From NCBI GenBank assembly GCA_031399065.1, contig JANNOM010000013.1, forward strand, positions 68,036 to 132,035: a DNA stretch of 64,000 nt. The letters are read 5' to 3'. A program made the translations under genes and the position numbers. The notes under the pieces are model-generated. The model was not told the origin of the DNA, searched no databases, and was given only the letters and a program-made list of their open reading frames with translations. The DNA is from JADCRZ01 sp031399065 (lineage in GTDB: Bacteria > Bacteroidota > Bacteroidia > Chitinophagales > Chitinophagaceae). Below, piece by piece: positions 17,425 to 27,043 of this stretch (positions are counted from its first letter, which is position 1; every line of letters starts with the position of its first letter).

Positions 17425-18762
17425 ATGAAAGAACAAACCAAGATTCCGACCTCGAAAGTAGAACGTGCCAGCCGGTTTGTTACCACCGGGTTTAAAGTAG
17501 GAACCAATTACCTGAAACACTATACGCGCAAGCTGATGGACCCCGCCACTACCCGGGAAGAACTTCATGCAGATAATGCCGCGGACATTTACGACACGCT
17601 CAGTAATCTCAAAGGCAGCGCGCTAAAAGTGGCGCAGATGTTAAGTATGGATAAGGGTATGCTACCCAAAGCCTATACTGACCGCTTTGCTATGTCGCAA
17701 TACAGTGCCCCGCCGCTTTCCGGACCGCTTGTGGTAAACACTTTTATGAAAACGCTGGGCAAAATGCCTTCCCAGCTTTACGATAAATTCGAAATGAACG
17801 CCAGCAATGCCGCTTCCATTGGCCAGGTGCACCGTGCCTGGAAAGAAGGTAAACCTCTGGCGGTTAAGATACAGTACCCCGGTATTGCCAGCAGCGTGAA
17901 ATCGGACCTGAGGCTGGTAAAACCTTTTGCCATGCGTATCGTGGGAATGAGCGAGGTGGATATGGATAAATACTTTGACGAGATAGAAGGAAAACTGCTG
18001 GAAGAAACGGATTACCAATTGGAACTGCGGCGCTCTATGGAATTGTCGGGACTTTGTGCCCATATACCCAACCTGGTGTTCCCGGGCTATTACCCGGAAC
18101 TTTCATCGGAAAGGATCATCACTATGGACTGGCTGGATGGCCGTCACCTGAAGGAGTTTTTAGAAGACAACCCCTCGCAGGAAGTACGCAACCAGATCGG
18201 GCAGGCGTTATGGGATTTTTACCAGTTGCAGGTACACCATTTCAAAAAAGTACATGCTGACCCGCATCCGGGTAATTTCCTGATGCGCGACAACGGCACA
18301 GTGGGCATTTTCGATTTTGGATGCATTAAGGAAATCCCGGAGAGTTTCTATACCAATTATTTCAGCCTGATCGATAAGGAGATATTGAAGGATGAAGTAA
18401 GGCTCAAACAAATATATACCAACCTGGAAATGATTCACCCTTCGGACACAGCGGTGGAAGTAAAGTTCTTCTCAGGACTTTTCCAGAAAATGATCGATAT
18501 GCTTACGCTGCCGTTTACCATGGAGACCTTCGATTTTGGCAACGAAGCTTATTTCGAAGAGATCTATGCCTTTGTGGACTATCTTTCTAACCTGAAAGAG
18601 ATCAGGGATTCTAAAGTGGCAAGGGGTTCCCGGCATTCACTGTATATCAACCGTACTTATTTCGGATTATATTCTATCCTCAGCGATCTGAAAGCAAATA
18701 TTATTACCAGTCAGGATCGTATGCTGGCAATGCATGGTGATGCTATACTATCCGCTGATTAA
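17425..18762 (+). CDS. AarF/ABC1/UbiB-family atypical kinase
   Basis: ABC1 kinases support isoprenoid-quinone and lipid metabolism through ATPase activity. The 445-residue protein shows the Ala-rich loop followed by SIGQVHRA (131-138), the ATP-binding Lys148 in AVKIQYPG, the catalytic loop HADPHPGNF and the metal-binding IFDFG. The family-specific KxGQ motif reads KVAQ (68-71), with Gly replaced by Ala. No C-terminal membrane helices are evident, unlike UbiB. The gene follows the TetR-like gene by 11 nt, and its last 20 nt overlap the 3' end of the converging response-regulator gene. Confidence 0.9.
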   Translation: MKEQTKIPTSKVERASRFVTTGFKVGTNYLKHYTRKLMDPATTREELHADNAADIYDTLSNLKGSALKVAQMLSMDKGMLPKAYTDRFAMSQYSAPPLSGPLVVNTFMKTLGKMPSQLYDKFEMNASNAASIGQVHRAWKEGKPLAVKIQYPGIASSVKSDLRLVKPFAMRIVGMSEVDMDKYFDEIEGKLLEETDYQLELRRSMELSGLCAHIPNLVFPGYYPELSSERIITMDWLDGRHLKEFLEDNPSQEVRNQIGQALWDFYQLQVHHFKKVHADPHPGNFLMRDNGTVGIFDFGCIKEIPESFYTNYFSLIDKEILKDEVRLKQIYTNLEMIHPSDTAVEVKFFSGLFQKMIDMLTLPFTMETFDFGNEAYFEEIYAFVDYLSNLKEIRDSKVARGSRHSLYINRTYFGLYSILSDLKANIITSQDRMLAMHGDAILSAD

Positions 18763-19390
18763 TGGCTTTGGCTACCATTTCCGTTAGCGACGCCACGTGC
18801 AGTTTCTCGTATATATTCTTCACGTGGCTTCTTACCGTCTCATAACTAATAAACAGTTCTGCTCCTATCATCTTATAGCTGGAGCCGTTTACCAGGCAGG
18901 TAAGTACTTCTTTTTCCCGGGGAGTTAATTTATAGTCCGGGGCCTCCGGCGGTATGATATGCTCCGTAACGGACTGCATCTTATTCAGCACTTTGCGGGC
19001 AATGGACGGACTCATGGGAGACCCGCCGAACTGCATTTCTTTAATGGCTTCTATCAGCTTTGTGTTCAGGTGATTTTTCAGTATATAACCCGATGCTCCC
19101 GCGCAAATGGAATCGAATACCCGGTCGTCGTCTTCGAAAACCGTTTGCATCAGCACCTGTATTCCGGGAAAATCTTTTTTGATCAGCCGAACCGCTTCTA
19201 TACCCGTCATACCCGGCATCTCTATATCCATCAACACAATGTCCGGCGAGCATTCCCGGATATTGTCGATACAATCCAGTACATGACTATAACAGCCCGT
19301 TACATCAAAATCATCCACGGTCTGTAACAGCATACTGATGCTTTCCCGTATATTCTTATTGTCGTCGAAGATCGCGATGCGCAGGGCCAT
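18743..19390 (-). CDS. NarL/LuxR-type response regulator
   Basis: The 215-residue protein has an N-terminal receiver domain with acidic pair Asp9/Asp10 and phospho-acceptor Asp55 (DIVLMDIEMPG). The C-terminal LuxR-type helix-turn-helix begins with LTPREKEVLTCL and contains SYETVRSHVKNIYEKL. It lies 53 nt downstream of the large histidine kinase gene on the same strand and is its probable partner. The genes it controls cannot be identified from the window. Confidence 0.93.
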   Translation of the reverse strand: MALRIAIFDDNKNIRESISMLLQTVDDFDVTGCYSHVLDCIDNIRECSPDIVLMDIEMPGMTGIEAVRLIKKDFPGIQVLMQTVFEDDDRVFDSICAGASGYILKNHLNTKLIEAIKEMQFGGSPMSPSIARKVLNKMQSVTEHIIPPEAPDYKLTPREKEVLTCLVNGSSYKMIGAELFISYETVRSHVKNIYEKLHVASLTEMVAKAINQRIV

Positions 19391-19443
19391 ATCTTAAATT
19401 TATGTAAAGTTCGTTTATTGATGCCATCGGCCCTATCCCCAAA

Positions 19444-22400
19444 TCAGGTTAGGGGAAAACGCAAAGTCACTGTCGTACCTTTCCCCGGTTCGGACGCTAT
19501 CGTGCAGGTACCTTTCATTTCGGCTGCTCTTCTGCGCATATTGGTAAGGCCGTTACCCGACAACGATTTTTTCATCCGTTCCTTCAGCTTTTCTTCCTCG
19601 AATCCTTTCCCGTTGTCGCTTACCTCCAGGCAAAGCGTTTGGTGAACGGTGGTTATAAGTACTTTTAGCCGGCTGCACCCGGAATACTTCAGCGCGTTGT
19701 TGACTGCTTCTTTAAAAATAAGATAAAAATTCTTTCGCTGGCTCATTTCCAGGTTCAGGTGAGTGGTAGCTTTGTTATACGTAAAATCGAAAGAGATGCC
19801 CCGCGCTGCCAGCAGGGGCCTGGCAAAAGATTCCATTCGCTGCAGGATGGTCTCCATATTATCGTTTCGGGGATTGATGGCCCATACCGTATCACTCATT
19901 TCACCGATCATCTCCACGGAAGCTGTTCCTATTTTTTCCAGTATGCCTTTCAGATCCTGCGATTTCTGCTGTTCATTGTAGATCTGCGCTACCTGGCTGT
20001 ATACGGAAATACTGCTCAGGGTAGATCCTACGTTATCATGCAGGTCCTGTGCTATCTTGTTTCTCATTGCCTGCCGTTTCGTTAGTTCATTGATGCGGTA
20101 AAGATAAAAGCCATACACGGCCCCGCCCGTTGCGATGGCACAAAGAAGGTAGAACCACCATGTTCTCCAGAAGGGAGGACGTATACGGATAATGAGCGAA
20201 GCCTGCTGCTGATCCCAGTCCCCTTTTTTATTGGTGGCCCTTACTTTAAATACATAATTACCCGCTTCCAGGTTGCTGTACCCGGCAGTGTTTATCGTGC
20301 CGGCATCCACCCATTCTTTATCGAAATTTTCCAGCATGTATTCATACTGCACTTCCCCGTTAAAAAATGCGGGTGCGGCAAATTCAATGGTGAAATAGTT
20401 TTGGTTGTATTTAAGCACTATATTCTTTTTCAACATCAGTTCACCATAAGACACATTAAATATCCTGAAATCGGTGAAGCAGGTAATGGGTTGCATACTG
20501 CTATCAGGTATGCGGGCAGGCTCAAAACGAATAAAGAAATTAAGACCTGCGGCATACATCCCGTTTTTATTATCCCGGTATATGTTTCCCCGCACACCGC
20601 CGGATTTGGCTATATCGGGTAAGGTAAAACCGGTAAAGGATTGCGTGGAGGGGTTATATTTTTCCAGGTTGCCGTTGGTTATCATCCACACATTATTTCT
20701 GCCATCGATGCTGATTCCTTCCAGCAGGTTACTGCTGCCCGCTAAATGAAAGAACTGGCTGGTGCGGGTATTAAAATAATTCAGTCCGCCGCCATAGGTG
20801 CTTACGTAAAGATTGCCGCGGGGATCTTCCGCTATATCGTACACGTTATTGTTACTGATAGTCTGGTTCTTGGAAGGATCGTTCTCGTAATGAGTGACTA
20901 CCCGGGATGTTTGACCGATCCATTTCGCAAGGCCCGATTTGGCGGTAGCCAGCCAGATAGTGCCGTTGGATTGTTGATAGAATTTCCTGATCAGGTTATC
21001 CCTGATCTCATACCGCTGTATAATTTTTTTGACGGAGTCCATCCTGGATACCCATGTTTTTTTCTCCAGGTCGTAGTAAGCGATATAGTGCCCGTAGGGC
21101 GACGCCAATAGAACAGGCCTGTTTTCGATACTGTCTTTCAGCATCGATACTACCCGGGAATCGATGATCTTATTCATCACGATATCTTTCTCCGTTCCGG
21201 GCAGCAGCCGGATAGTATTGGTTGCAGGTTCATATAAAAACACGGAGTAATCAGTACCGATATATAGTTGCCCGCCATCTTTATAAAACGAAGTGACAGC
21301 AAGCGGATTATTTTTAAAAAAGATAGGGCGGTGTACGATCTGCCCAGTGAATAGATCCTGAATATAAATCCCGTTACTGGTCCCGATCAGTAGTGCTTCT
21401 CCTTCTTTATAAAAATCATAAATAAGAATATCTTCTTTAGCGGGTGGTAAAAACGTCTGGATAAAAAACTGCTGGGCGGGGTTATAGATGCTTACCCCTT
21501 TTTCCGTTCCCAGCCATATTAGTCCCTTACTGTCTTTAAACAGGCAATTTACCTGGTTGTCCGCAATGGTTCCCTCTCTTGCTGGATCGTGCTGGTAGTT
21601 GTAAAATATTTCCTTCTTCAGGTCGTAAATATGCAGTCCCTTGTACCTGCCGGCTATCCAAAGGTTGCCGTCACCGTCCTCGGTAAAGTCCCTGGCATCG
21701 TCTTCGTTGAACGAATGATCATTACCCTCTTCTTTCTTAAATGATTCCTCTTTCTGAAGCTTGTTATTAAACCGGTATACTATTTTATCCCAGCTCCCAT
21801 ACCATATATTTTGTTGTTTGTCGCCGTACAGCGAGGTAATGGCCGCATGAGGTAGTTTGGCATACAGGTTATTATAGTTTTCATCATTTTGATATGCCAG
21901 TGTACGGGTATCTATTTTGAGAAGGCCACCTCCTTCTCTGCCAACCCATAAAACGCCCGAGGCATCCAGGAAAAGACTGAGCGCCGTTTTAGTTCCTTTT
22001 TTTACAGGCTGTGTAAATACACCTGTCTTCTTATTGAACCGGATAACGGACCTGCCGCTGGAAGCGAGCCAGAGGTATCCTGCTTTATCCTGCACGAGCG
22101 CATTGATGATATTTACCGGGATAGTAGCAGAATCGCCTGGTATGTACTTGTACTGTGTAAACTGCCCGGAGGCCGGCATCCGGTAATCGTATTTTGTTAA
22201 GCCGCCATCGGAAGTGGCGATCCATAAAAGACCGTCTTCATCTTCCAGCATATCGCTGATGCGATTGCCGGAAATGGTAGCGGTGTTATGCGGCCGGTTG
22301 CGGAATATGGTAAAATGCTTGCCATCGAAACGGTTCAGTCCGTCGTTGGTTCCTATCCATAAAAAGCCCCGCCTGTCCTGCAGAAGACAGTTGACCTTAT

Positions 22401-22515
22401 TGTTGGAAAGTCCGTCCTTTACATTCAGGTTATTAAAATAGCGATAGGGGGATTGGGCCGGCGCATGGCGACAGGTAACGATCGATAAAAGAATGCATAC
22501 GAGCAAATGCCTCAT
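19444..22515 (-). CDS. two-component sensor histidine kinase with periplasmic beta-propeller
   Basis: The 1023-residue protein starts with a signal peptide (about 1-20). A long series of two-component-regulator propeller repeats follows, with recurring patterns such as DRRGFLWIGTNDGLNRFDG and DSKGLIWLGTEKGVSIYNP up to about residue 690. A Y_Y_Y-type Ig-like domain (about 710-780) leads to one membrane helix (about 786-806). Then comes a HisKA_3 dimerisation domain with phospho-acceptor His826 (QDLHDNVGSTL) and a C-terminal ATPase domain with DNGKGF and GNGLTNMRRRA. This resembles the sensor half of hybrid regulators for glycan use, but the output here is a separate NarL-type regulator. No SusC/SusD genes are nearby, so the ligand is unknown. 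Confidence 0.94.
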   Translation of the reverse strand: MRHLLVCILLSIVTCRHAPAQSPYRYFNNLNVKDGLSNNKVNCLLQDRRGFLWIGTNDGLNRFDGKHFTIFRNRPHNTATISGNRISDMLEDEDGLLWIATSDGGLTKYDYRMPASGQFTQYKYIPGDSATIPVNIINALVQDKAGYLWLASSGRSVIRFNKKTGVFTQPVKKGTKTALSLFLDASGVLWVGREGGGLLKIDTRTLAYQNDENYNNLYAKLPHAAITSLYGDKQQNIWYGSWDKIVYRFNNKLQKEESFKKEEGNDHSFNEDDARDFTEDGDGNLWIAGRYKGLHIYDLKKEIFYNYQHDPAREGTIADNQVNCLFKDSKGLIWLGTEKGVSIYNPAQQFFIQTFLPPAKEDILIYDFYKEGEALLIGTSNGIYIQDLFTGQIVHRPIFFKNNPLAVTSFYKDGGQLYIGTDYSVFLYEPATNTIRLLPGTEKDIVMNKIIDSRVVSMLKDSIENRPVLLASPYGHYIAYYDLEKKTWVSRMDSVKKIIQRYEIRDNLIRKFYQQSNGTIWLATAKSGLAKWIGQTSRVVTHYENDPSKNQTISNNNVYDIAEDPRGNLYVSTYGGGLNYFNTRTSQFFHLAGSSNLLEGISIDGRNNVWMITNGNLEKYNPSTQSFTGFTLPDIAKSGGVRGNIYRDNKNGMYAAGLNFFIRFEPARIPDSSMQPITCFTDFRIFNVSYGELMLKKNIVLKYNQNYFTIEFAAPAFFNGEVQYEYMLENFDKEWVDAGTINTAGYSNLEAGNYVFKVRATNKKGDWDQQQASLIIRIRPPFWRTWWFYLLCAIATGGAVYGFYLYRINELTKRQAMRNKIAQDLHDNVGSTLSSISVYSQVAQIYNEQQKSQDLKGILEKIGTASVEMIGEMSDTVWAINPRNDNMETILQRMESFARPLLAARGISFDFTYNKATTHLNLEMSQRKNFYLIFKEAVNNALKYSGCSRLKVLITTVHQTLCLEVSDNGKGFEEEKLKERMKKSLSGNGLTNMRRRAAEMKGTCTIASEPGKGTTVTLRFPLT

Positions 22516-22590
22516 AAAATGCAGGAAATATTAGCGTGTCTAAATTAAGATAATCTTCTTTAACCGCCCGGCCCTGCCTTGCAGACTGGT

Positions 22591-23142
22591 TTAGTACCGC
22601 ACAATATTGCTATTCAGCAGTCCATTTCTTATTCTTCCTCCCGTTATCTTAAACGTTTCGCCTTTCGGGTTTTTAACGGTGCCCCAAAACGTTCCGCTTA
22701 CCAGTTTCCGCATAGTATCTATCTCGGTTATATGAAAGTTGCCTTCGGTAAATGAATAGGCGTTCGTGATATCTTCTATATAATCGGGGTAATAGCTTCC
22801 ATGGGAGCGGCTGCTGATACGTCCTTCTGTTCCGAACGAATAGGTGCCGGTGGCTGCGCCGTCCAGGTTTACATTAATGGTTCTTTTTTCGTCGTGCATA
22901 TTGCTGGTGATATTTAACCATAGCTTACCCGGTTCGTTGTTCAAGGAAAAACGGCTGATGGTCCATCCGGTGGTTCGTACTGGCTCTTTGCCTACAATGA
23001 AGGTAATTACGTTCGTTTCATCCGTTTCGGAAGAAACAGCTTTTGAGGGGCTTATTGTTTTACTGTCGACTTTACTGTCGGCCGGTGGGTTACATGCAGC
23101 AACACCCAGCATCACGATCAATACATATGCTGAAGTTTTCAT
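22591..23142 (-). CDS. predicted lipoprotein of unknown function (DUF6252-like)
   Basis: The 183-residue protein begins at the ATG at 23142; ten further upstream in-frame residues lack signal character. A lipoprotein signal ends at GVAAC, so it is probably membrane-anchored in the periplasm or outer membrane. The C-terminal half has a beta-sandwich pattern (GAATGTYSFG, YYPDYIED, SFTEGNFHITEID, KNPKGETFKITGGRI). I associate this with a family of Bacteroidota lipoproteins of unknown function. The gene stands alone and diverges from the deacetylase-like gene. Confidence 0.7.
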   Translation of the reverse strand: MKTSAYVLIVMLGVAACNPPADSKVDSKTISPSKAVSSETDETNVITFIVGKEPVRTTGWTISRFSLNNEPGKLWLNITSNMHDEKRTINVNLDGAATGTYSFGTEGRISSRSHGSYYPDYIEDITNAYSFTEGNFHITEIDTMRKLVSGTFWGTVKNPKGETFKITGGRIRNGLLNSNIVRY

Positions 23143-23272
23143 CCTTGTTATTTTATATTTATTAATACACAAAACTACCGGAATGCGGCCGGTGCGGCAA
23201 TCGCTGAATATGTTATATGGTATCCCCGAAATAGGGGAGAGCCGCGGCTTTGTCGTATCTTCCTTCTTTTTT

Positions 23273-24178
23273 ATGCTTAAGATAGCTTACGATCCTATAT
23301 ATGCGCATCCGTTGCCGGAAGGGCACCGGTTTCCGATGGCCAAATACGAACTTATACCGGAGCAACTGCTTTACGAAGGAGTCATAACGGCGGACCAGAT
23401 TTTTTCTCCGCAGTTGCCGGATGAAAAGTGGATACTCAATGCGCATACCCTGGATTACTGGAATAAACTGAAGCTGCTTCAGCTTACGGAAAAAGAAATG
23501 CGGGTGATCGGTTTCCCGCTGAGCGCAGCCCTGGTGGAGCGGGAATTGAGGATAGCGCAGGGGTCTATGGATTGCGCACTATATGCCCTGGAAAACGGGG
23601 TAGCGTTAAATGTGGCGGGAGGCACCCACCATGCTTTTGCCGGCAGGGGCGAAGGGTTCTGCATACTGAACGACTTTGCAATAGCCGCTTATTATATGTT
23701 GCAATCGGGCAAAGCAGGCAGGATACTGATCGTGGATCTCGATGTACACCAGGGCAATGGTACGGCTTCTGTTTTTACCGCGGAACCCAGGGTATTTACT
23801 TTCAGCATGCACGGGCAGCACAATTATCCCTTCCGCAAAGAGAAGAGTGATCTGGATATCGGTCTTGCCGACCGCACTACCGGCCCGGAATACCTGGATA
23901 TACTGGAAAAGCAGTTACCTGCTTTAATAGAACGGGTAAAACCCGATATGGTTTTTTATCTCGCGGGTGTCGATGTATTGTCTACCGACAAGTACGGGAA
24001 ATTGCTTTTAAGTCCGGGCGATTGTAACAGCCGGGATACTTTTGTTTTCGATACCTGTTACCGGCACTCCCTTCCGGTAAATGTGGCTATGGGGGGCGGA
24101 TACTCGCCGCTGGTCAGGGATATTGTAGATGCGCACTGCAACACGTTTAAAGCTGCTGCCTCTGTATACGGATATTAA
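23273..24178 (+). CDS. histone deacetylase-family amidohydrolase
   Basis: Bacterial members remove acetyl or other acyl groups from polyamines, proteins or small molecules using zinc. The 301-residue protein has the active-site pair GGTHHAF (His119, His120), and the zinc-binding DLDVHQGNGT (Asp155, Asp157, His159). It also has GVDVLSTDKYG and MGGGYSP. I set the start at the ATG at 23273 (MLKIAYDPIY), which matches the family N-terminus. The frame is open further upstream, but that part lies antisense to the lipoprotein gene and has no homologous look. It converges with the cold-shock-like gene, 4 nt apart. Confidence 0.9.
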   Translation: MLKIAYDPIYAHPLPEGHRFPMAKYELIPEQLLYEGVITADQIFSPQLPDEKWILNAHTLDYWNKLKLLQLTEKEMRVIGFPLSAALVERELRIAQGSMDCALYALENGVALNVAGGTHHAFAGRGEGFCILNDFAIAAYYMLQSGKAGRILIVDLDVHQGNGTASVFTAEPRVFTFSMHGQHNYPFRKEKSDLDIGLADRTTGPEYLDILEKQLPALIERVKPDMVFYLAGVDVLSTDKYGKLLLSPGDCNSRDTFVFDTCYRHSLPVNVAMGGGYSPLVRDIVDAHCNTFKAAASVYGY

Positions 24179-24182
24179 CTTT

Positions 24183-24902
24183 TCAGGGTGCCTGCTTCAC
24201 CACCATGCGGCTTTCGCTCAGGTAGGTGATGATGATCTTTATCGTATCCCCCTCTTTCCATTCTTCTTTCTGCCCTGCTTCCATATCCAGTTTGGCAGTT
24301 ACTTTATCTCCGAACAGGTTAAGGTAAATGGCATACGGAGATACCCGCGTAATGGTAGCTTCTACCGGTGTTTTGCTCGTGAAATGGTGCTGTGCTTTCC
24401 GGTATTCCGGGCTGTAATCGGGATGCATTAACCCGGCGGCGATGCTATATGGCTTATCGGGGTTTAATAACCGGAAGCTGACTGCTTCATTAAAGGAGGA
24501 CTCCGGTGGTGACTTCTGCCACCTGGAAATAGTCAGCGGAAAAAAAAGATAGCTGTCTATTTCTTTCACATAATACTCTTCATCCACCTTCTTTAAATAT
24601 CCTTTGAAGCTATTATCCGTTTTTGCTTTATGAATGAGTTTTTCCAGCGCGGTGTTGTATAGAAACCGGATATCGGAAGCCAGCATTTTATCACCCCTGT
24701 CACTCAGTCTTACGGTAAAATTAACTTCATCGCCTACCCGGTATTGATGGGGTTTCTTTGCCTTTTTATCTGTTCCTGACGCGTCCGCGTCCGTCTTAAA
24801 GCCTACCGTTTTCTTTTTGCCGGAATCCTCGTAATCGATCACGGCGTTTTTTTTGGTGTGATGTATAAATGATATAATGCCTTTATGAACTGTTTTACTC
24901 AT
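24183..24902 (-). CDS. cold-shock/S1-like nucleic-acid-binding protein
   Basis: The 239-residue protein starts with a segment resembling a cold-shock domain (KGIISFIHHTKKNAVIDY and VGDEVNFTVRL). It ends with an S1/OB-like unit (VEATITRVSPYAIYLNLFG). The middle, about residues 85-175, is not recognised. There is no signal peptide. RNA binding is a reasonable guess from the two OB-like ends, but the family has no name I can give with confidence. A strong hairpin lies 14 nt upstream of the start codon and may control its expression. Confidence 0.6.
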   Translation of the reverse strand: MSKTVHKGIISFIHHTKKNAVIDYEDSGKKKTVGFKTDADASGTDKKAKKPHQYRVGDEVNFTVRLSDRGDKMLASDIRFLYNTALEKLIHKAKTDNSFKGYLKKVDEEYYVKEIDSYLFFPLTISRWQKSPPESSFNEAVSFRLLNPDKPYSIAAGLMHPDYSPEYRKAQHHFTSKTPVEATITRVSPYAIYLNLFGDKVTAKLDMEAGQKEEWKEGDTIKIIITYLSESRMVVKQAP

Positions 24903-24916
24903 GGCCTGATTTTATT

Positions 24917-24948
24917 TGCCGGTTATATTATGGGAACTATAGCCGGCA
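24917..24948 (-). promoter_or_regulatory. 11-bp hairpin in the leader of the cold-shock-like gene
   Basis: TGCCGGTTATA (24917-24927) pairs with TATAGCCGGCA (24938-24948), with one G-T pair and a 10-nt loop. A -7-like element (GATCTTTG on the minus strand, 24953-24960) lies next to it, so the transcript might begin with this hairpin. It could equally be an operator dyad. Confidence 0.5.
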
Positions 24949-25004
24949 GACTTCAAAGATCATATTAATTGGTTATATTCATATAATTAATCAAACCCCC
25001 GCTT

Positions 25005-26447
25005 TTGACAATTTTAATAACAGGTGCCAACGGTTATATAGGCCAGCGTTTGATCCCGGTGCTGCTTGATCAGGGACATACACTGATATGCTGCGTGCGG
25101 GACAAGAACCGCTTCTTCCGCGAAAATAAGTACAAAGAAGTGACCGTAATAGAAGTGGATTTTTTACAGGAAAATAAAGAAGCCGTATTACCTGAATCGA
25201 TCGATGCGGCTTATTACCTGATACATAGTATGAGCGCGCGCGGGGATTTTGAAGAAAAGGAATCGATGGCAGCAAAGAATTTTGTAAAATGGATCGGTGA
25301 TACAAGGTGCCGGCAGGTGATATTTTTAACGGGTATAGTAAATGAAAAGGAGCTGAGCAAACACCTTGCTTCCCGTTTAAAAACAGAAAACATACTGAAT
25401 GGCGGCAGCGTTCCGCTCACCGCTTTAAGGGCGGGCATCATAGTAGGATCCGGCAGTGCCTCATTCGAGATCATACGGGACATAGTGGAGAAACTGCCGG
25501 TGATGATCACGCCGCGCTGGTTAAATACCCGCTGCCAGCCAATAGCGATAAGAGACGTTATAAATTTGCTGGCGGGAGTATTGGGTAGGGAAGATACGTA
25601 CGGTAACAACTACGATATTACGGGCCCCGACATTCTTTCTTACAAAGAAATGCTGCTGCAATATGCCCGGGTGCGGAAACTGAAGCGATGGATCATTACT
25701 CTTCCCGTAATGACCCCTCGATTGTCTTCGTACTGGCTGTACTTTATTACATCCACCAGCTATCCCCTGGCGGTAAACCTAGTCAACAGCATGAAGATAG
25801 ATGTAACGGGAAGGCCTAACCGCCTGGCAGAAGACCTTGATATTGTACTGATCCCTTATAAAAAAGCGGTGGAGCTGGCATTCGATAAAATAGAACAGAA
25901 TATGGTAGCCAGTAGCTGGAAAGATTCTTTCTCTTCTGCCAACACGCCCATGAACTGGATGAAAAATATGGAAGTGCCTACCTTTGGGTGCCTGAAAGAT
26001 GAAAAGAGGCGGCAACTGTCGGGTGATGAAGACACTGCGCTCGAGAGGGTATGGAGCATAGGCGGCAATAAAGGATGGTACTATGGTAACAGCTTATGGA
26101 GGATAAGAGGACTGCTCGATAAATTTATCGGCGGGGTGGGATTGCGGAGGGGAAGAACCAGCAACACCCATCTTTACCCGGGCGATGCGCTCGATTTCTG
26201 GCGGGTACTGGTCGCCGATAGAACACGGAAACGGCTCCTGCTGTTCGCGGAAATGAAACTGCCCGGCGAGGCATGGCTCGAATTCAAGATCGTGGAAAAC
26301 GGTGAGGCCAGGTACCTTCATCAAACAGCCACTTTTCGCCCTAAAGGTATCGCAGGAAGGTTATACTGGTATGCCATGCTGCCATTTCATTATTTTATTT
26401 TTAATGGAATGATAAGCAAGCTGGCAAAGAAAAATGAGCATGAGTAA
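25005..26447 (+). CDS. SDR-family NAD(P)-binding protein with DUF2867-like C-terminus
   Basis: The 480-residue protein has an extended-SDR Rossmann fold at the N-terminus (TGANGYIG, residues 6-13). The block YYLIHSM follows at about 70, and a long C-terminal region with WYYGNSLWRIRGLLDKFIGG, then DALDFWRV, as in DUF2867-containing proteins. I accept the TTG at 25005 as the start because the nucleotide-binding motif begins right after it and no in-frame ATG precedes it. The function is not known; relatives are often annotated as nucleoside-diphosphate-sugar epimerase-like. The P-loop NTPase gene starts 18 nt later. Confidence 0.85.
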   Translation: MTILITGANGYIGQRLIPVLLDQGHTLICCVRDKNRFFRENKYKEVTVIEVDFLQENKEAVLPESIDAAYYLIHSMSARGDFEEKESMAAKNFVKWIGDTRCRQVIFLTGIVNEKELSKHLASRLKTENILNGGSVPLTALRAGIIVGSGSASFEIIRDIVEKLPVMITPRWLNTRCQPIAIRDVINLLAGVLGREDTYGNNYDITGPDILSYKEMLLQYARVRKLKRWIITLPVMTPRLSSYWLYFITSTSYPLAVNLVNSMKIDVTGRPNRLAEDLDIVLIPYKKAVELAFDKIEQNMVASSWKDSFSSANTPMNWMKNMEVPTFGCLKDEKRRQLSGDEDTALERVWSIGGNKGWYYGNSLWRIRGLLDKFIGGVGLRRGRTSNTHLYPGDALDFWRVLVADRTRKRLLLFAEMKLPGEAWLEFKIVENGEARYLHQTATFRPKGIAGRLYWYAMLPFHYFIFNGMISKLAKKNEHE

Positions 26448-26465
26448 GAATAAATGAACCGGTAG

Positions 26466-27032
26466 ATGATGGACATTTCATTGAATGAAAACAACTTTTT
26501 TGTAATAACAGGTGGGCCTGGTGCAGGTAAAACCACGCTAATATATGCCCTGGAAAAAGCGGGCTTTCCCTGTGTGGCAGAAGTGGCGAGGCAGGTGATA
26601 CAGGAACAATTGCAGTGCGGTGGGGACGGACTTCCCTGGATGAACGTGCCCCGGTATACCAGCCTGATGCTGGATCGCTCGCAGCATACGTACCGGCAGG
26701 CGACTGCCAATAAACCCGGCATCACGTTTTTTGACCGTGGCATACCGGACTCAATCGCGTATGCCCGTATTGCGGGTATAGCTATTTCACCGGAACTGGA
26801 CGCAGCGGCCCGCTATTTCCGTTATAACAATCCCGTATTTATGCTGCCACCCTGGCCGGAAATATACCTCCAGGATGAAGAAAGAAGGGAAAGCTATGAG
26901 CATTCTGTGATCACTTATGAAATGCTGAAATGCGTGTTCAATGATTATGATTATAAGCTAGTAGAAGTACCAAAGGTTACAGTAGAAAAACGCGTAGATA
27001 TACTAGTATCCACGGTAACATCTCGAGGATGA
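26466..27032 (+). CDS. P-loop NTPase (AAA_28-like)
   Basis: The 188-residue protein has Walker A GGPGAGKTT (residues 16-24), then EVARQVIQEQ, FFDRGIPDS (Walker B-like) and a C-terminal KRVDILVS segment. The pattern is that of the AAA_28 group of small kinase-like NTPases, for which no substrate is established. Two ATGs in tandem at 26466 make the start uncertain by one residue. It probably shares a transcript with the upstream SDR gene and converges with a receiver-domain gene 11 nt away. Confidence 0.85.
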   Translation: MMDISLNENNFFVITGGPGAGKTTLIYALEKAGFPCVAEVARQVIQEQLQCGGDGLPWMNVPRYTSLMLDRSQHTYRQATANKPGITFFDRGIPDSIAYARIAGIAISPELDAAARYFRYNNPVFMLPPWPEIYLQDEERRESYEHSVITYEMLKCVFNDYDYKLVEVPKVTVEKRVDILVSTVTSRG

Positions 27033-27043
27033 CAATTATCTCC

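Noticed and set aside
22844..23272. N-terminal extension of the deacetylase-family gene
   Set aside because: The added residues lie antisense to a lipoprotein gene and resemble nothing in the family; the ATG at 23273 gives the normal N-terminus.
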